This document shows positions 40,880-49,894 of a stretch of DNA of 64,000 nucleotides, piece by piece. Below the pieces are notes generated by a model. The model was not told the origin of the DNA. It saw only the letters and a program-made list of their open reading frames with translations, and did not search any database. The DNA lies in the NCBI RefSeq assembly GCF_023073335.1, contig NZ_JADPJG010000019.1, positions 62,001 through 126,000 of the forward strand, given 5' to 3'. This stretch comes from Bradyrhizobium sp. 21 (GTDB lineage: Bacteria; Pseudomonadota; Alphaproteobacteria; Rhizobiales; Xanthobacteraceae). Every line of letters starts with the position of its first letter. The first letter of the stretch is position 1. The translations under genes and the position numbers were made by a program.

Positions 40880-42393
40880 TGATCGGCGTTCCGGTTGCTG
40901 GCGTTCCAGGTGATGGGCAGTGTGATGGTGAAGGTGCTGCCCGCATTCAGTTCCGATGATACCGACATGGTGCCGCCGAGGCGACGCACAAGTGCACGCA
41001 CATGCGCAAGACCGATGCCCTGACCGGGCTTGTCCTGGGTTCCCGCGCGGCGGAACAGGTCGAATATCCGTTGGTGATCCTTAGCGTCGATCCCGCGCCC
41101 GTTATCGCTGATCGCGAAGATAGCGTAGCCGAGCTTGGTGCGCCCGCCGATTCTGATCTCGCCGGGGACGCCGGGCCTCAGATATTTGATGGCGTTGTCG
41201 ATCAGATTGGAGAATATCTGCTCCAGCGCCAGGCGGTCGCTGACGAGATTCGGCAGCGGCGCGACCTGGATCTCGGCCTGCGCTTCGACGGCCTGATGCG
41301 CCAGCGTCGACACGATCGCTTCGATCAGCTCGCGCGTGTCGATCTTTTCCGGCTGGAACTCGCGCCGGCCCTCGCGGGTGAGATTGAGGATCGCGGAGAT
41401 CAGGCGGTCCATCTTGGCGATCGACGATTTGATGAAGCCCAGCGCTTCGGAAAAATCCGCTGAAAGCTGCTGGTCGGGACCTTCAAGCGCGATCTCGCCA
41501 GCCGCCGGCGGCGGACCGCCGGCTGCGGCATGGGTGAGGCCGCCGATACGGCGGAAAATGTCGCCGCCGAGCTCTTCGAGTTCGCTGGTGAAGCCCATGA
41601 TGTTGACGAGTGGCGAGCGCAGATCGTGGCTGACGATATAGGCAAAGCGCTGGATCTCGTTGTTGGCTTCGCGCAGATCGGCCGTGCGTTCGTCGACGAT
41701 GGCCTCCAGATTGACGTTGGCATCGCGCAGGCGTGCTTCGGCTTCGTCGCGGGCCATTGCCGAGCGCCGCACCAGCCAGATCGAGATCAGGGCCAGCAGC
41801 ACCACGAGGCCGGAGCCAATGCCGGTCATCGATGCGGCGAGGCTCTGGCTGCGGTCCGAGTTTGCCGTGCGCAGCCTGAACAGCCGTTCTTCTTCCTCAA
41901 TCATCCCCGTCGCGACTTTGCCGATCGCGGCTGTGGCGTCGGTAGAGGCGATCTCGCGGACCAGCGCGGTGGCCTTCTCCGGCTCGCCCTGGCGGATGAA
42001 ATCCATCTCCTGCGCGAACTGGCCGAGCCGGGTCTCGATCGCCGCGCTCAGCTTCTCGATGCTTTCTCGTTGCGCCGGATTATCGCCGATCAGGCGCGTG
42101 AGCCGGTCGAGAGACGGGACGATGGCCGCCACGGCCTTTTCATGGTCGACCTTGAAGCCCGCCCCTTGGGTCAGAAGGTAGCCGCGGGCGCCGCTCTCGG
42201 CACGGCGGATTTCCAGCAGGAGCGCGTTGATCTGGTTCTCGACCTCGATGGTGTGAACCACCCATTTGCTGTCGTCTCTCGCCTTGTTGACGAGGTAGAC
42301 GGAGCCGGCGCTGATCACGGTCAGCACCAGTAGGCCCGCCGAGAACAGCAGGATCTGCCAAAATGCGCGCCGTCGCTGTGACTCAGCGGTCAC
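40876..42393 (-). CDS. membrane histidine kinase with CHASE3 sensor
   Basis: 505 residues from GTG 42393. First membrane span ILLFSAGLLVLTVISAGSVY, a CHASE3 helix bundle (RRAESGARGYLLTQGAGFKV), second span (MTGIGSGLVVLLALISIWLV), coiled linker, HisKA with phospho-His in YIVSHDLRSPLVNIMGFTSE, an unusual Ala/Pro/Gly-rich insert at about 285-310 (HAAAGGPPPAAGE) within the dimerisation helices, then HATPase (NLIDNAIKYLRPG, SDNGRGID, GQGIGLAHVRALVRRLGG). It heads the operon and lacks a receiver; the downstream single receiver and receiver-kinase presumably complete the relay. Confidence 0.92.
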   Translation of the reverse strand: MTAESQRRRAFWQILLFSAGLLVLTVISAGSVYLVNKARDDSKWVVHTIEVENQINALLLEIRRAESGARGYLLTQGAGFKVDHEKAVAAIVPSLDRLTRLIGDNPAQRESIEKLSAAIETRLGQFAQEMDFIRQGEPEKATALVREIASTDATAAIGKVATGMIEEEERLFRLRTANSDRSQSLAASMTGIGSGLVVLLALISIWLVRRSAMARDEAEARLRDANVNLEAIVDERTADLREANNEIQRFAYIVSHDLRSPLVNIMGFTSELEELGGDIFRRIGGLTHAAAGGPPPAAGEIALEGPDQQLSADFSEALGFIKSSIAKMDRLISAILNLTREGRREFQPEKIDTRELIEAIVSTLAHQAVEAQAEIQVAPLPNLVSDRLALEQIFSNLIDNAIKYLRPGVPGEIRIGGRTKLGYAIFAISDNGRGIDAKDHQRIFDLFRRAGTQDKPGQGIGLAHVRALVRRLGGTMSVSSELNAGSTFTITLPITWNASNRNADQ

Positions 42394-42498
42394 GACGGTC
42401 TCGCACGGTCAGGCTTAGCGGAATTCAAAACGCCCCCTCGGAACTGTCCCCATCGGCAGAACCGCGATTGGGGTCAAAGGGTTCCATGAGTGAGACGA

Positions 42499-43857
42499 TT
42501 ATTTCGGGGCCGGTTCCGTCTTGCCGGCCAGATACTGTTCCAGCCAGTGGATATGGTAGTCGCCGTTGATGATGTCGTCCTCCCGCACCAGCGCGCGGAA
42601 CAGCGGCAACGTGGTCTCGATGCCCTCGACCACCATCTCGTCCAGCGCCCGGCGCAGCCGCATCAGGCACTCGCCGCGGGTCTTGCCGTGCACGATCAGC
42701 TTGCCGACCAGCGAGTCGTAATAAGGCGGGATCGTATAGCCCTGATAGACCGCGGAATCGATGCGCACGCCGAGCCCCCCGGGCGGGTGATATTGGGTGA
42801 TGCGGCCCGGCGAGGGACGGAAGGTCTGCGGATTCTCGGCGTTGATGCGGCACTCGATCGCGTGGCCGATGACCTGAACTTCGCTCTGCTTCGCCGGCAG
42901 GTCGCCGCCGGCGGCGATGCGGATCTGCTCCAGCACGAGGTCGATGTCGGTGATGCTCTCGGTGACGGGATGCTCGACCTGGATGCGGGTGTTCATCTCG
43001 ATGAAGTAGAACTCGCCGTCCTCGAACAGGAACTCGATGGTGCCGACGCCGAGATATTTCATCTCGCGCATCGCCTTGGCGCAGGTCTCGCCGATCTTGG
43101 CGCGCGCGGCCGCCGCCAGCACGGGCGAGGGGCCTTCCTCCCAGACCTTCTGGTGGCGTCGCTGCAGCGAGCAGTCGCGTTCACCGAGATGGATCGCGCC
43201 GCCGCGGCCGTCGCCGAGGATCTGGATCTCGATGTGGCGCGGCTTCTGCAGGTATTTTTCAAGGTAGACCGAGGCGTCGCCGAAAGCGGACTTAGCCTCG
43301 TTGGCGGCCGTCGACAGCGCCATCTGAAGGTCGGCCTCGCTCTCGGCCACCTTCATGCCGCGGCCGCCACCGCCGGCAGCGGCTTTGACCAGCACCGGGA
43401 AGCCGATCTTCCTGGCGATCGCCATTGCGTCGTCGTTGGGGCCGACCCCTCCGTCGGAGCCAGGCACGACGGGAATGCCGAGCCGCTTGGCCGTCTTCTT
43501 GGCCTCGATCTTGTCGCCCATCAGGCGGATGTGCTCGGCCTTCGGGCCGATGAAATGCAGATTGTGCTCGGAGAGGATTTCGGCGAAACGCGCGTTCTCC
43601 GACAGGAAGCCATAGCCGGGATGCACGGCGTCGGCGCCGGTGATCTCGCAGGCTGCGAGCAGCGCGGGCACGTTGAGATAGCTGTCCTTGGACGCCGGCG
43701 GCCCGATGCACACGCTCTCGTCCGACAGGCGCACATGCATGGCATCGGCGTCGGCGGTGGAGTGCACGGCGACGGTCGCGATCCCGAGCTCCTTGCAGGC
43801 GCGCAGGATGCGAAGGGCGATCTCGCCGCGATTGGCTATGAGGATCTTGTCGAACAT
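42499..43857 (-). CDS. accC: acetyl-CoA carboxylase, biotin carboxylase subunit
   Basis: 452 residues, the usual length. MFDKILIANRGEIALRILRA, the ATP-grasp glycine loop KAAAGGGGRGMKVAES, HIEIQILGDGRG, RDCSLQRRHQKVWEEGP, and FIEMNTRIQVEHPVTE with catalytic Glu and Arg. It carboxylates the biotin carried by AccB, using ATP and bicarbonate: the first half reaction of fatty acid synthesis. It ends the aroQ-accB-accC operon. Confidence 0.97.
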   Translation of the reverse strand: MFDKILIANRGEIALRILRACKELGIATVAVHSTADADAMHVRLSDESVCIGPPASKDSYLNVPALLAACEITGADAVHPGYGFLSENARFAEILSEHNLHFIGPKAEHIRLMGDKIEAKKTAKRLGIPVVPGSDGGVGPNDDAMAIARKIGFPVLVKAAAGGGGRGMKVAESEADLQMALSTAANEAKSAFGDASVYLEKYLQKPRHIEIQILGDGRGGAIHLGERDCSLQRRHQKVWEEGPSPVLAAAARAKIGETCAKAMREMKYLGVGTIEFLFEDGEFYFIEMNTRIQVEHPVTESITDIDLVLEQIRIAAGGDLPAKQSEVQVIGHAIECRINAENPQTFRPSPGRITQYHPPGGLGVRIDSAVYQGYTIPPYYDSLVGKLIVHGKTRGECLMRLRRALDEMVVEGIETTLPLFRALVREDDIINGDYHIHWLEQYLAGKTEPAPK

Positions 43858-43917
43858 GGTGTCCTTAAGGGACTGACGCGGCGGGAAGCGGCAAGGGCGA
43901 TGGGCCGCCCTCGACCG

Positions 43918-44406
43918 TCACTCAATGATGACGAGCGGCTCGCCGTACTCGACCGGCTGGCCGTCCTCGACCAGGATCTGCGTCACCGTGCCTGATCGCG
44001 GCGAGGGGATCTGGTTCATGGTCTTCATGGCTTCGATGATCAGCAGCGTCTGGCCGACCGAGACCTTGCTGCCGACTTCGATGAACGGCTTGGCGCCGGG
44101 CTCGGGCGACCAATAGGCGGTGCCGACCATCGGCGAGGTCACGGCGCCGGGATGCTTCGACAGATCGACCGCGGCAGCGGCTGGCGCGGCGGCTGCGGCC
44201 GCCTGGAGGGCGGGTGCGGCGGCCATCTGCATCGGCATGGTCGCGGCGACGCTGACGTTGCGGGCGACACGCAGGCGCAGACCGGCGCGCTCGATCTCGA
44301 TCTCGGTGAGGCTGGTCTCATCGAGCAGCAAGGCGAGCTCGCGGATGATCGCGGAATCCTCGCTGGAAAACTTTGCGGCTGCTTTGTCGTCTGGCTGGCG
44401 CGCCAT
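43918..44406 (-). CDS. accB: acetyl-CoA carboxylase, biotin carboxyl carrier protein
   Basis: 162 residues. An N-terminal helical part (IIRELALLLDETSLTEIEIE), an Ala/Pro-rich linker of about 40 residues, then the biotinyl domain with VTSPMVGTAYWSPEPGAKPF and the attachment Lys in LLIIEAMKTMNQIPSP. It sits 60 bases ahead of accC. Confidence 0.96.
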   Translation of the reverse strand: MARQPDDKAAAKFSSEDSAIIRELALLLDETSLTEIEIERAGLRLRVARNVSVAATMPMQMAAAPALQAAAAAAPAAAAVDLSKHPGAVTSPMVGTAYWSPEPGAKPFIEVGSKVSVGQTLLIIEAMKTMNQIPSPRSGTVTQILVEDGQPVEYGEPLVIIE

Positions 44407-44442
44407 GTTGCTTGATCCGAATGTTCTGTTGAAGGGAGAGCG

Positions 44443-44910
44443 TCAGGCTTTGGGCTTGATGCCGAGCTTGGCGGCAAGGCCCTGGATGGCGAGGCGGTAG
44501 CCCTCGATGCCGAAACCGCAGAGCGAGGCGAAGGCCGCGCGCGCGGTATAAGAGTGGTGACGGAAACTCTCGCGGGCGTGGATGTTGGTCACATGCACTT
44601 CGACCGTCGGGATCTGCACCGCGAGCAGCGCGTCGTGCAGCGCGATCGAGGTGTGGGAATACCCGCCGGCGTTGATGATGATGCCCTTCATCTTGCGCCC
44701 GTGCGCCTCGTGGATGAAGTCGATCAGCTCACCTTCGCGGTTGGACTGCCGGCAATCGGCCTTGAGCCCGAACATTGCCGCCGTCTCCCGGCACAGCGCC
44801 TCGACGTCGGCCAGCGTCGCGTGGCCGTACTTCTCCGGCTCGCGCGTCCCCAACATGTTGAGGTTCGGCCCGTTGAGAACGAGGATCGTGTCGGTCGCTG
44901 GTTCAGCCAT
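44443..44910 (-). CDS. aroQ: 3-dehydroquinate dehydratase, type II
   Basis: 155 residues. LVLNGPNLNMLGTREPEKYG holds the catalytic Arg and Tyr, then RQSNREGELIDFIHEAHG, INAGGYSHTSIALHDAL with the Asn and Ser-His set, and EVHVTNIHARESFRHHSYTA with the catalytic His. It makes 3-dehydroshikimate in the shikimate pathway. First gene of the aroQ-accB-accC operon, 36 bases before accB. Confidence 0.97.
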   Translation of the reverse strand: MAEPATDTILVLNGPNLNMLGTREPEKYGHATLADVEALCRETAAMFGLKADCRQSNREGELIDFIHEAHGRKMKGIIINAGGYSHTSIALHDALLAVQIPTVEVHVTNIHARESFRHHSYTARAAFASLCGFGIEGYRLAIQGLAAKLGIKPKA

Positions 44911-45111
44911 TCCTATCCCGGCAGGTGCTTCGGCGTGGCGGGGGTTATAGGTAACAAAGCGCGTGAGGGGAAGCCTTGAAGGACCTCCCAGAGGGCTTCA
45001 GGCCCCTCATCCGGGGTGCAAAAACCTGTGCGGAAGCTACGGAAATTGCTTGTTAACCAGTCCGAAGCATGGCTGCCGGGCGGGGTACGCGGTGGAGCGG
45101 CCCGAATGACC

Positions 45112-45147
45112 AAAAGCCCCTGCCGATCTCTCGGCAAGGGCTCGTTT
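45112..45147 (-). terminator. intrinsic terminator of the DUF1236 gene
   Basis: AGCCCCTGCCGA (45115-45126), TCTC, TCGGCAAGGGCT (45131-45142) is a strong hairpin with one mismatch. The minus strand continues with four T residues, and the plus strand has four T residues shortly after. Confidence 0.82.
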
Positions 45148-45166
45148 TGGGCATCAGCGAGGCAGC

Positions 45167-45961
45167 TTAGCCTTCGATGACGTACACGATCTCCCGCGTC
45201 TGCGGACGGACGATGACGTACTGGCCGTGCACGAAGATCACCTCGTAGCCGCGCCACTCCGGATAGATCTCGACGATCCGGGGCGGAAGCGGATGGAAAT
45301 GAACGCTGGCCGGGATGGTCGTGCCAACCGAGATGTTGAAGTTGACGTTGGTCGTTTCCTCGATCTTGGTCGACTTGATCGCGGATGAGATCTCGGTCCG
45401 CTTTTCGGGCGGCGGTGCAGCAGCGGTCGCAGGGGCGGTGCCGGTCGTGGTCCGCGACTTGGTATCGGCAGCCTTGCTGTCCGCGCCCTTGGTCTGACTG
45501 TCTGCGCCCTTGGTCTGGGCGTTCATGTTGCCGCTCTTGGTGTCAGTCTCGGTGCTCTTGGACTTGTCCGTCTGGGACTTGTCCATCGTGCTCTTCGACT
45601 TGTCCTGCTGCGACTTGTCCATCTGACCCTGGGCGTGCTCGCCCTTCGCCGCGCCAGCCTTCTCGTCAGCCGCGTTCTTGTTCATCGCGCCGGACTTTTC
45701 CATCCCGCCCGACGACTTCTCCTCGGCTGCTCCGCCGGGCTTCATGGCGCCGCCGGTCTGGCCAATGGTGCCCTTTTCCTGGCCGGATTCCTTGCCCATT
45801 GAGCCGCGCTCGGCGGAGCCGCCGGACGGCTGCGCGTGCTGCGTCGGCTGCGCACCTGCGCCGCCACCGCTGTCGCGGTTCATGGTGCCCTGTGCGTTCG
45901 CCAGTCCGGTGCCAGCGACGAGTGCGAGCGCGGCTACCGAGATCATAAAGCGGTTAGACAT
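45167..45961 (-). CDS. DUF1236 envelope protein with repeat region
   Basis: 264 residues. Signal peptide MSNRFMISVAALALVAGTGL, cleavage near ANA-Q. Residues 24-180 are low-complexity, rich in Gly, Lys, Gln, Ser and Thr, with recurring units DKSQ-DKSKST (about 110-135) and KGADSQTKGADS. Residues 190-262 are the DUF1236 domain (TTIPASVHFHPLPPRIVEIY, PEWRGYEVIFVHGQYVIVRP, TREIVYVIEG). Such proteins are periplasmic or outer-membrane associated in rhizobia; function unknown. A perfect EcfG-type promoter lies 45 bases upstream, so expression is probably part of the general stress response. Confidence 0.9.
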   Translation of the reverse strand: MSNRFMISVAALALVAGTGLANAQGTMNRDSGGGAGAQPTQHAQPSGGSAERGSMGKESGQEKGTIGQTGGAMKPGGAAEEKSSGGMEKSGAMNKNAADEKAGAAKGEHAQGQMDKSQQDKSKSTMDKSQTDKSKSTETDTKSGNMNAQTKGADSQTKGADSKAADTKSRTTTGTAPATAAAPPPEKRTEISSAIKSTKIEETTNVNFNISVGTTIPASVHFHPLPPRIVEIYPEWRGYEVIFVHGQYVIVRPQTREIVYVIEG

Positions 45962-46005
45962 TGAATTCTCCTCACGTGTTTCTCTGCGTCATTGCCCGCG
46001 CCGAC

Positions 46006-46030
46006 AACGAAAGGAAGTATCAGGAGTTCC
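46006..46030 (-). promoter_or_regulatory. EcfG-type general stress promoter
   Basis: Reading the minus strand: GGAAC (46030-46026), 16 bases, CGTT (46009-46006), an exact match to the EcfG consensus. It directs transcription into the DUF1236 gene. Confidence 0.78.
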
Positions 46031-46103
46031 GGAACATTGGCGGTTCCGCGGCATTAGTTTGTTGAACGTCAGATGAACGCGCGCGCCACATTTCGGCGCA
46101 ATG

Positions 46104-46130
46104 AAAAGGCCGGCTTTTCAGCCGGCCCTT
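46104..46130 (-). terminator. intrinsic terminator of the DsbA-family gene
   Basis: GGCCGGCT (46108-46115), TTTC, AGCCGGCC (46120-46127) is a perfect hairpin. On the minus strand it is followed by four T residues. Confidence 0.82.
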
Positions 46131-46161
46131 TGCGTGCGTGAGTTGTAGAGCAGATCGCTGA

Positions 46162-46929
46162 TCAGCAAGTCGCCTTGCCGCAACGGGCAATGCCGATCTT
46201 TTCCTTGAGGCCTTCGACGCCGACGGCGCCGACCACGATCTGCTTGCCGATCACGTAGCTCGGCGTGCCGTTCATGCCCATCGCTTCGGCGAGCTTGAAA
46301 TTCTCCTCGATGGTGGAGCGGACCTCGGCGCTGCCGATATCCTTCTCGATCCTGGCGGTGTCGAGGCCGGCTTCCTTGGCTGCCTGAAGCGCGCGCGCCT
46401 TGTCGGCCGCGCCACGGCCGCCGAGCAGCTTCTGGTGGAAATCGAGGTACTTCTTGCCGGACGGGTCCTGCATGCGCACGGCGACCGCGACCTGCGCCGC
46501 TTCGACCGAGCCCTGGCTCAGCACCGGAAACTCCTTCAGCACCACCTTGAGCTTCGGATCGGCCTTCATGAGGTCGAGCATGTCGCCCATGGCGCGTTTG
46601 CAGTAGCCGCAATTGTAGTCGAAGAACTCGACGAAGGTGACGTCGCCGTCCTTGTTGCCGAGCACGACTTGGCGCGGCGAGTTGAAGATCGCATCGGAAT
46701 TCTGGGCGATGCTGGCCTCGTGCTTCTGCGTCTCGGCCGTGGCCTGGCGCTTGGTGAGCTCGCTCATCGCTTCCTCGAGCACCTCGGGATGGGTGACGAG
46801 ATAGGTCTTGATGATCGCCTCGATGTCGGTGCGCTGGGCATCGGAGAAGCTGTCGGCCGACGCAGGCGCAGCTGTGCCGAACAGGGCGAGCACAAACAAC
46901 GCGGGAGCTAGCAGGCGCAGCGAAGGCAT
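46162..46929 (-). CDS. DsbA-family thioredoxin-fold protein
   Basis: 255 residues from ATG 46929 (AGAGGA upstream). Signal peptide SLRLLAPALFVLALFGTAAP, cleavage near ASA-D. Helical N-terminal segment (DIEAIIKTYLVTHPEVLEEA), then the redox motif FFDYNCGYCKRAMGDM (CGYC), a helical insert, and GMNGTPSYVIGKQIVVGAVG with the cis-Pro. Periplasmic thiol oxidoreductase similar to Com1/ScsC-type proteins, with an N-terminal dimerisation region. A C-terminal cysteine pair (ARCGKATC) is extra. Acts on disulphides of exported proteins. Confidence 0.92.
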   Translation of the reverse strand: MPSLRLLAPALFVLALFGTAAPASADSFSDAQRTDIEAIIKTYLVTHPEVLEEAMSELTKRQATAETQKHEASIAQNSDAIFNSPRQVVLGNKDGDVTFVEFFDYNCGYCKRAMGDMLDLMKADPKLKVVLKEFPVLSQGSVEAAQVAVAVRMQDPSGKKYLDFHQKLLGGRGAADKARALQAAKEAGLDTARIEKDIGSAEVRSTIEENFKLAEAMGMNGTPSYVIGKQIVVGAVGVEGLKEKIGIARCGKATC

Positions 46930-47060
46930 AGGCAAATCCTCTTATCCAAAGCAGGTTTCGGAAAACGTCCCGGCGGACCTAAGCTCGCTGTCGCGACGTC
47001 GTGGTGTCAGGCGTGGTCTTGACGTGTTAGTATTTGGTCGTGTTCGTTTGCCTGGTCGAG

Positions 47061-48497
47061 TTAGTTGCGCGGCGGTTTTGACGCCACGATGTCGTCGGCC
47101 TTGACCCATCCGGGCGTGCCGACGGCGAAACGGGTTTTCGCGCGCGTCGCAAGCTCGCGGGCGGTCTTGTTGTCACCGCGCAGATAAGCGGCCTGTGCTG
47201 ACGCCAGATCCGCCTCGGCATAGTCTCCCTTCCGGCCATAGGCCATCGCGAGCTGCATGTAGCCGAGCGCGGCCTCCGGTTCCCGTGCCACCGCGGCCCG
47301 GAGAATCCGAACAGCGTCGTCCGTGTAGGCCTTATTATCGGACCCAACCAGAGCTTGCCCAAGTAACATCTCGATGAGGGGCGCGTTGTTCGAGAGTGCG
47401 ACAGCCTTGCGCAGGGCAGGGATCGCCTCGGCCGGCTTGCCACCCTCCAGCAGGGCCTGGCCGCGCACCTCGTAGAAATACGCATTGTTGGGCTGGACCT
47501 GGATCAGCGCGTCGATCTGGGCCAACGCGCTGCGCAAATCCCCGTGCAGATAGGTGCTGATGGCGCGGGCATAGCGCGCCGGCATGCTGTCGTTGGTCTG
47601 GGGATAGCGGCGGTACACCGTCTCCGGCCGTTCCATGAACGCTGAAATCTTGGCGCGCACCATGTCGTGGCGGAGCTGGAGCGCGGGATCGTCCTTCTTG
47701 TCCCAATAGGGGCTGGCGCTGGCGAATTCCTGGAGCGCGGCGACGCGCTCGGCGGGCATCGGGTGCGACTGGAGATAGGGGTCGGCGCCGCGGGCCGCGA
47801 ACAGGCTCTCGCTGGTGAAGCGCTTGAAGGTCTCGTACATGCCCTTCGGCGATTGCTGGGTCGCGGTCAGGAATTTCACGCCGGCGCGGTCGGCGTTCTC
47901 CTCCTGCTGGCGCTGGTAGGACAGCAGCGTACGGCGGATCATCTCCTGCGGGCCGGCGATGGCGGCGGCTCCGGCATTGGCAAGGCCGTTATTGCCGGAG
48001 CTGCTGCCGCCGCGGGTGCTGCCGATGGCCATCGCGCCGGCCCCGAGCAGCATCGCGATGATCATCTGGGTCTGGGCGTTGGCAAGCTGCTCGCGCAGCT
48101 TGGACAGATGGCCGCCGGCCAGATGCCCGGTTTCGTGCGCAAGCACCCCGATGATCTGGTTCGGCGTCTCCGACTGCAGGATCGCTCCGTAATTGACAAA
48201 GATGCGGCGGCCGTCCGCGACGAACGCGTTGAACGAGCCCTCGTTGACGATGACCATCTGGATGTTCTGCTTTTCCAGACCGGCGACGCGCAGGATCGGG
48301 CGCGTGTATTCGCGCAGCAGCTGCTCGGTCTCGGTGTCGCGCAGGACCGGCGGGCCGCCGGCCTGCGCATGTGCGGCCGGCATCGGCAGCAGCGCGATCG
48401 CCGCAGCCGTGACGAGGGCGGTGAGGGCGGAGGCCTTCTTGCGCAATGCGATTTGGAGCAACATCAGGCGGACTTGGTCAACAAGGGGTTTGGTCAA
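47061..48497 (-). CDS. M48 metalloprotease with TPR repeats (BepA-like)
   Basis: 478 residues. Signal peptide within residues 20-45 (ALTALVTAAAIALLPMPAAH, AQA). Zinc motif IIGVLAHETGHLAGGH (HExxH) with the third ligand Glu in RRTLLSYQRQQEENADRAGV. A hydrophobic segment (TQMIIAMLLGAGAMAIG) lies between, and residues 310-465 are TPR repeats (AQIDALIQVQPNNAYFYEVR, GQALLEGGKPAEAIPALRKA, MQLAMAYGRKGDYAEADLAS). BepA-type enzymes act in the periplasm on outer-membrane protein assembly and quality control. Confidence 0.93.
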   Translation of the reverse strand: MTKPLVDQVRLMLLQIALRKKASALTALVTAAAIALLPMPAAHAQAGGPPVLRDTETEQLLREYTRPILRVAGLEKQNIQMVIVNEGSFNAFVADGRRIFVNYGAILQSETPNQIIGVLAHETGHLAGGHLSKLREQLANAQTQMIIAMLLGAGAMAIGSTRGGSSSGNNGLANAGAAAIAGPQEMIRRTLLSYQRQQEENADRAGVKFLTATQQSPKGMYETFKRFTSESLFAARGADPYLQSHPMPAERVAALQEFASASPYWDKKDDPALQLRHDMVRAKISAFMERPETVYRRYPQTNDSMPARYARAISTYLHGDLRSALAQIDALIQVQPNNAYFYEVRGQALLEGGKPAEAIPALRKAVALSNNAPLIEMLLGQALVGSDNKAYTDDAVRILRAAVAREPEAALGYMQLAMAYGRKGDYAEADLASAQAAYLRGDNKTARELATRAKTRFAVGTPGWVKADDIVASKPPRN

Positions 48498-48673
48498 ACG
48501 GTCTTGATCAAGCAGTTTCGTGGTTGGTTTTGGCGATTGGCGGCGGACCGGATACGCGATATGCCCTTATGAGCCGCACCCCTTATGAGCCGTACAATGC
48601 GGCCAGTCTGGGGCGCAAGCGCCCCGTTTCCCGGACCGGACGCACCGGTTCGCCAGCGAAATAGCAGAAATCC

Positions 48674-49861
48674 ATGCACGATGCGACATTGAGGAACCGG
48701 TTGGGGCAGTGGCTCGAGCCCTCCCGCCGCAGCGACGTTCCCGCGTTCATGGTGATGGACGTGATGGCCGCGGCAGCCCGACTCGAGGCGGCCGGCGGCC
48801 ATGTCATCCACATGGAGGTCGGCCAGCCCGCGGCCGGCGCGCCCAGGACCGCGATTGCGGCCGCCCATGCGGCACTCGAGGCGGGGCGGATCGACTATAC
48901 AGCCGCGCTCGGCATCCCCAGCCTGCGCGAGCGCATCGCGCGGCACTATCGCGATGCCTATGGCTGTGACGTCAACCCCGAACGGATCGTGGTGACCACC
49001 GGGTCCTCCGGCGGGTTCATTCTGGCTTTCCTGGCGATGTTCGAGCCGGGCGACCGTGTCGCCGTGACGGTGCCGGGTTATCCGCCGTATCGCCACATCC
49101 TCACGGCGCTCGGCTGCGAGCCGGTGCTGATCGAGACCACGAACGAGACGCGCCATGCGCTGACCGGCGAGGCGCTGCTGGCTGCCCATCGCGAGGCGCC
49201 GCTGAAGGGCGTGCTGGTCGGCAGCCCCGCCAACCCTACGGGCACGATGATGTCCCGCGAGGCACTCGCCGGCCTCATTGCGGCGGCGGAAGACGCCGGC
49301 ATCCGCTTCATCTCGGACGAGATCTATCACGGGCTCGACTACGCGTTTCCCGCGGTGACCGCGGCGGGGCTGTCGGACCGTGCCCTCGTGATCAACTCAT
49401 TCTCGAAGTATTTCTGCATGACGGGCTGGGGTGTCGGCTGGATGGTCGTGCCGGACGTGCTGGTGCGGCCGATCGAGCGGCTCCAGCAGAACCTGTCGAT
49501 CTCGGTGCCGTCGCTGTCGCAGATCGCCGCCGAAGCCGCCTTCGACGGGGCGGCCGAGATGGAGGAGATCAAGCACGGTTACCAGGAGAACCGCCGCATC
49601 CTGATCGAGGGACTGCCGAAGGCCGGCCTGACCAGGTTCCTGCCCGCCGATGGCGCCTTCTACCTCTATGCGGACGTCTCGGATTTCACGTCGGACAGTT
49701 TCGAGTTCGCCAAGCAGATGCTGGAGCAGGCGCAGGTCGCGGCCACGCCGGGCCTCGATTTCGATCCCATCCATGGCCGCTCGTTCATACGATTGTCCTA
49801 TGCGCGCTCGCCTCAGGAGATGCGCGAGGCAGTTGACCGGATTGCTCACTGGCTTAAATAG
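48674..49861 (+). CDS. PLP-dependent class I/II aminotransferase
   Basis: 395 residues. Features: HVIHMEVGQPAAGAPRTAIA, LEAGRIDYTAALGIPSLRER, TTGSSGGFILAFLAMFEPGD, the Asn-Pro pair SPANPTGTMMSREALAGLI, FISDEIYHGLDY, and the PLP Lys in NSFSKYFCMTGWGVGWMVVP. It moves amino groups between an amino acid and a keto acid; the substrate is not defined by these motifs. It is divergent from the M48 protease gene and about 30 bases ahead of bioY. Confidence 0.92.
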   Translation: MHDATLRNRLGQWLEPSRRSDVPAFMVMDVMAAAARLEAAGGHVIHMEVGQPAAGAPRTAIAAAHAALEAGRIDYTAALGIPSLRERIARHYRDAYGCDVNPERIVVTTGSSGGFILAFLAMFEPGDRVAVTVPGYPPYRHILTALGCEPVLIETTNETRHALTGEALLAAHREAPLKGVLVGSPANPTGTMMSREALAGLIAAAEDAGIRFISDEIYHGLDYAFPAVTAAGLSDRALVINSFSKYFCMTGWGVGWMVVPDVLVRPIERLQQNLSISVPSLSQIAAEAAFDGAAEMEEIKHGYQENRRILIEGLPKAGLTRFLPADGAFYLYADVSDFTSDSFEFAKQMLEQAQVAATPGLDFDPIHGRSFIRLSYARSPQEMREAVDRIAHWLK

Positions 49862-49894
49862 CCGCCAGTTTTCGACAGCCTCCGGAGTTCAACT

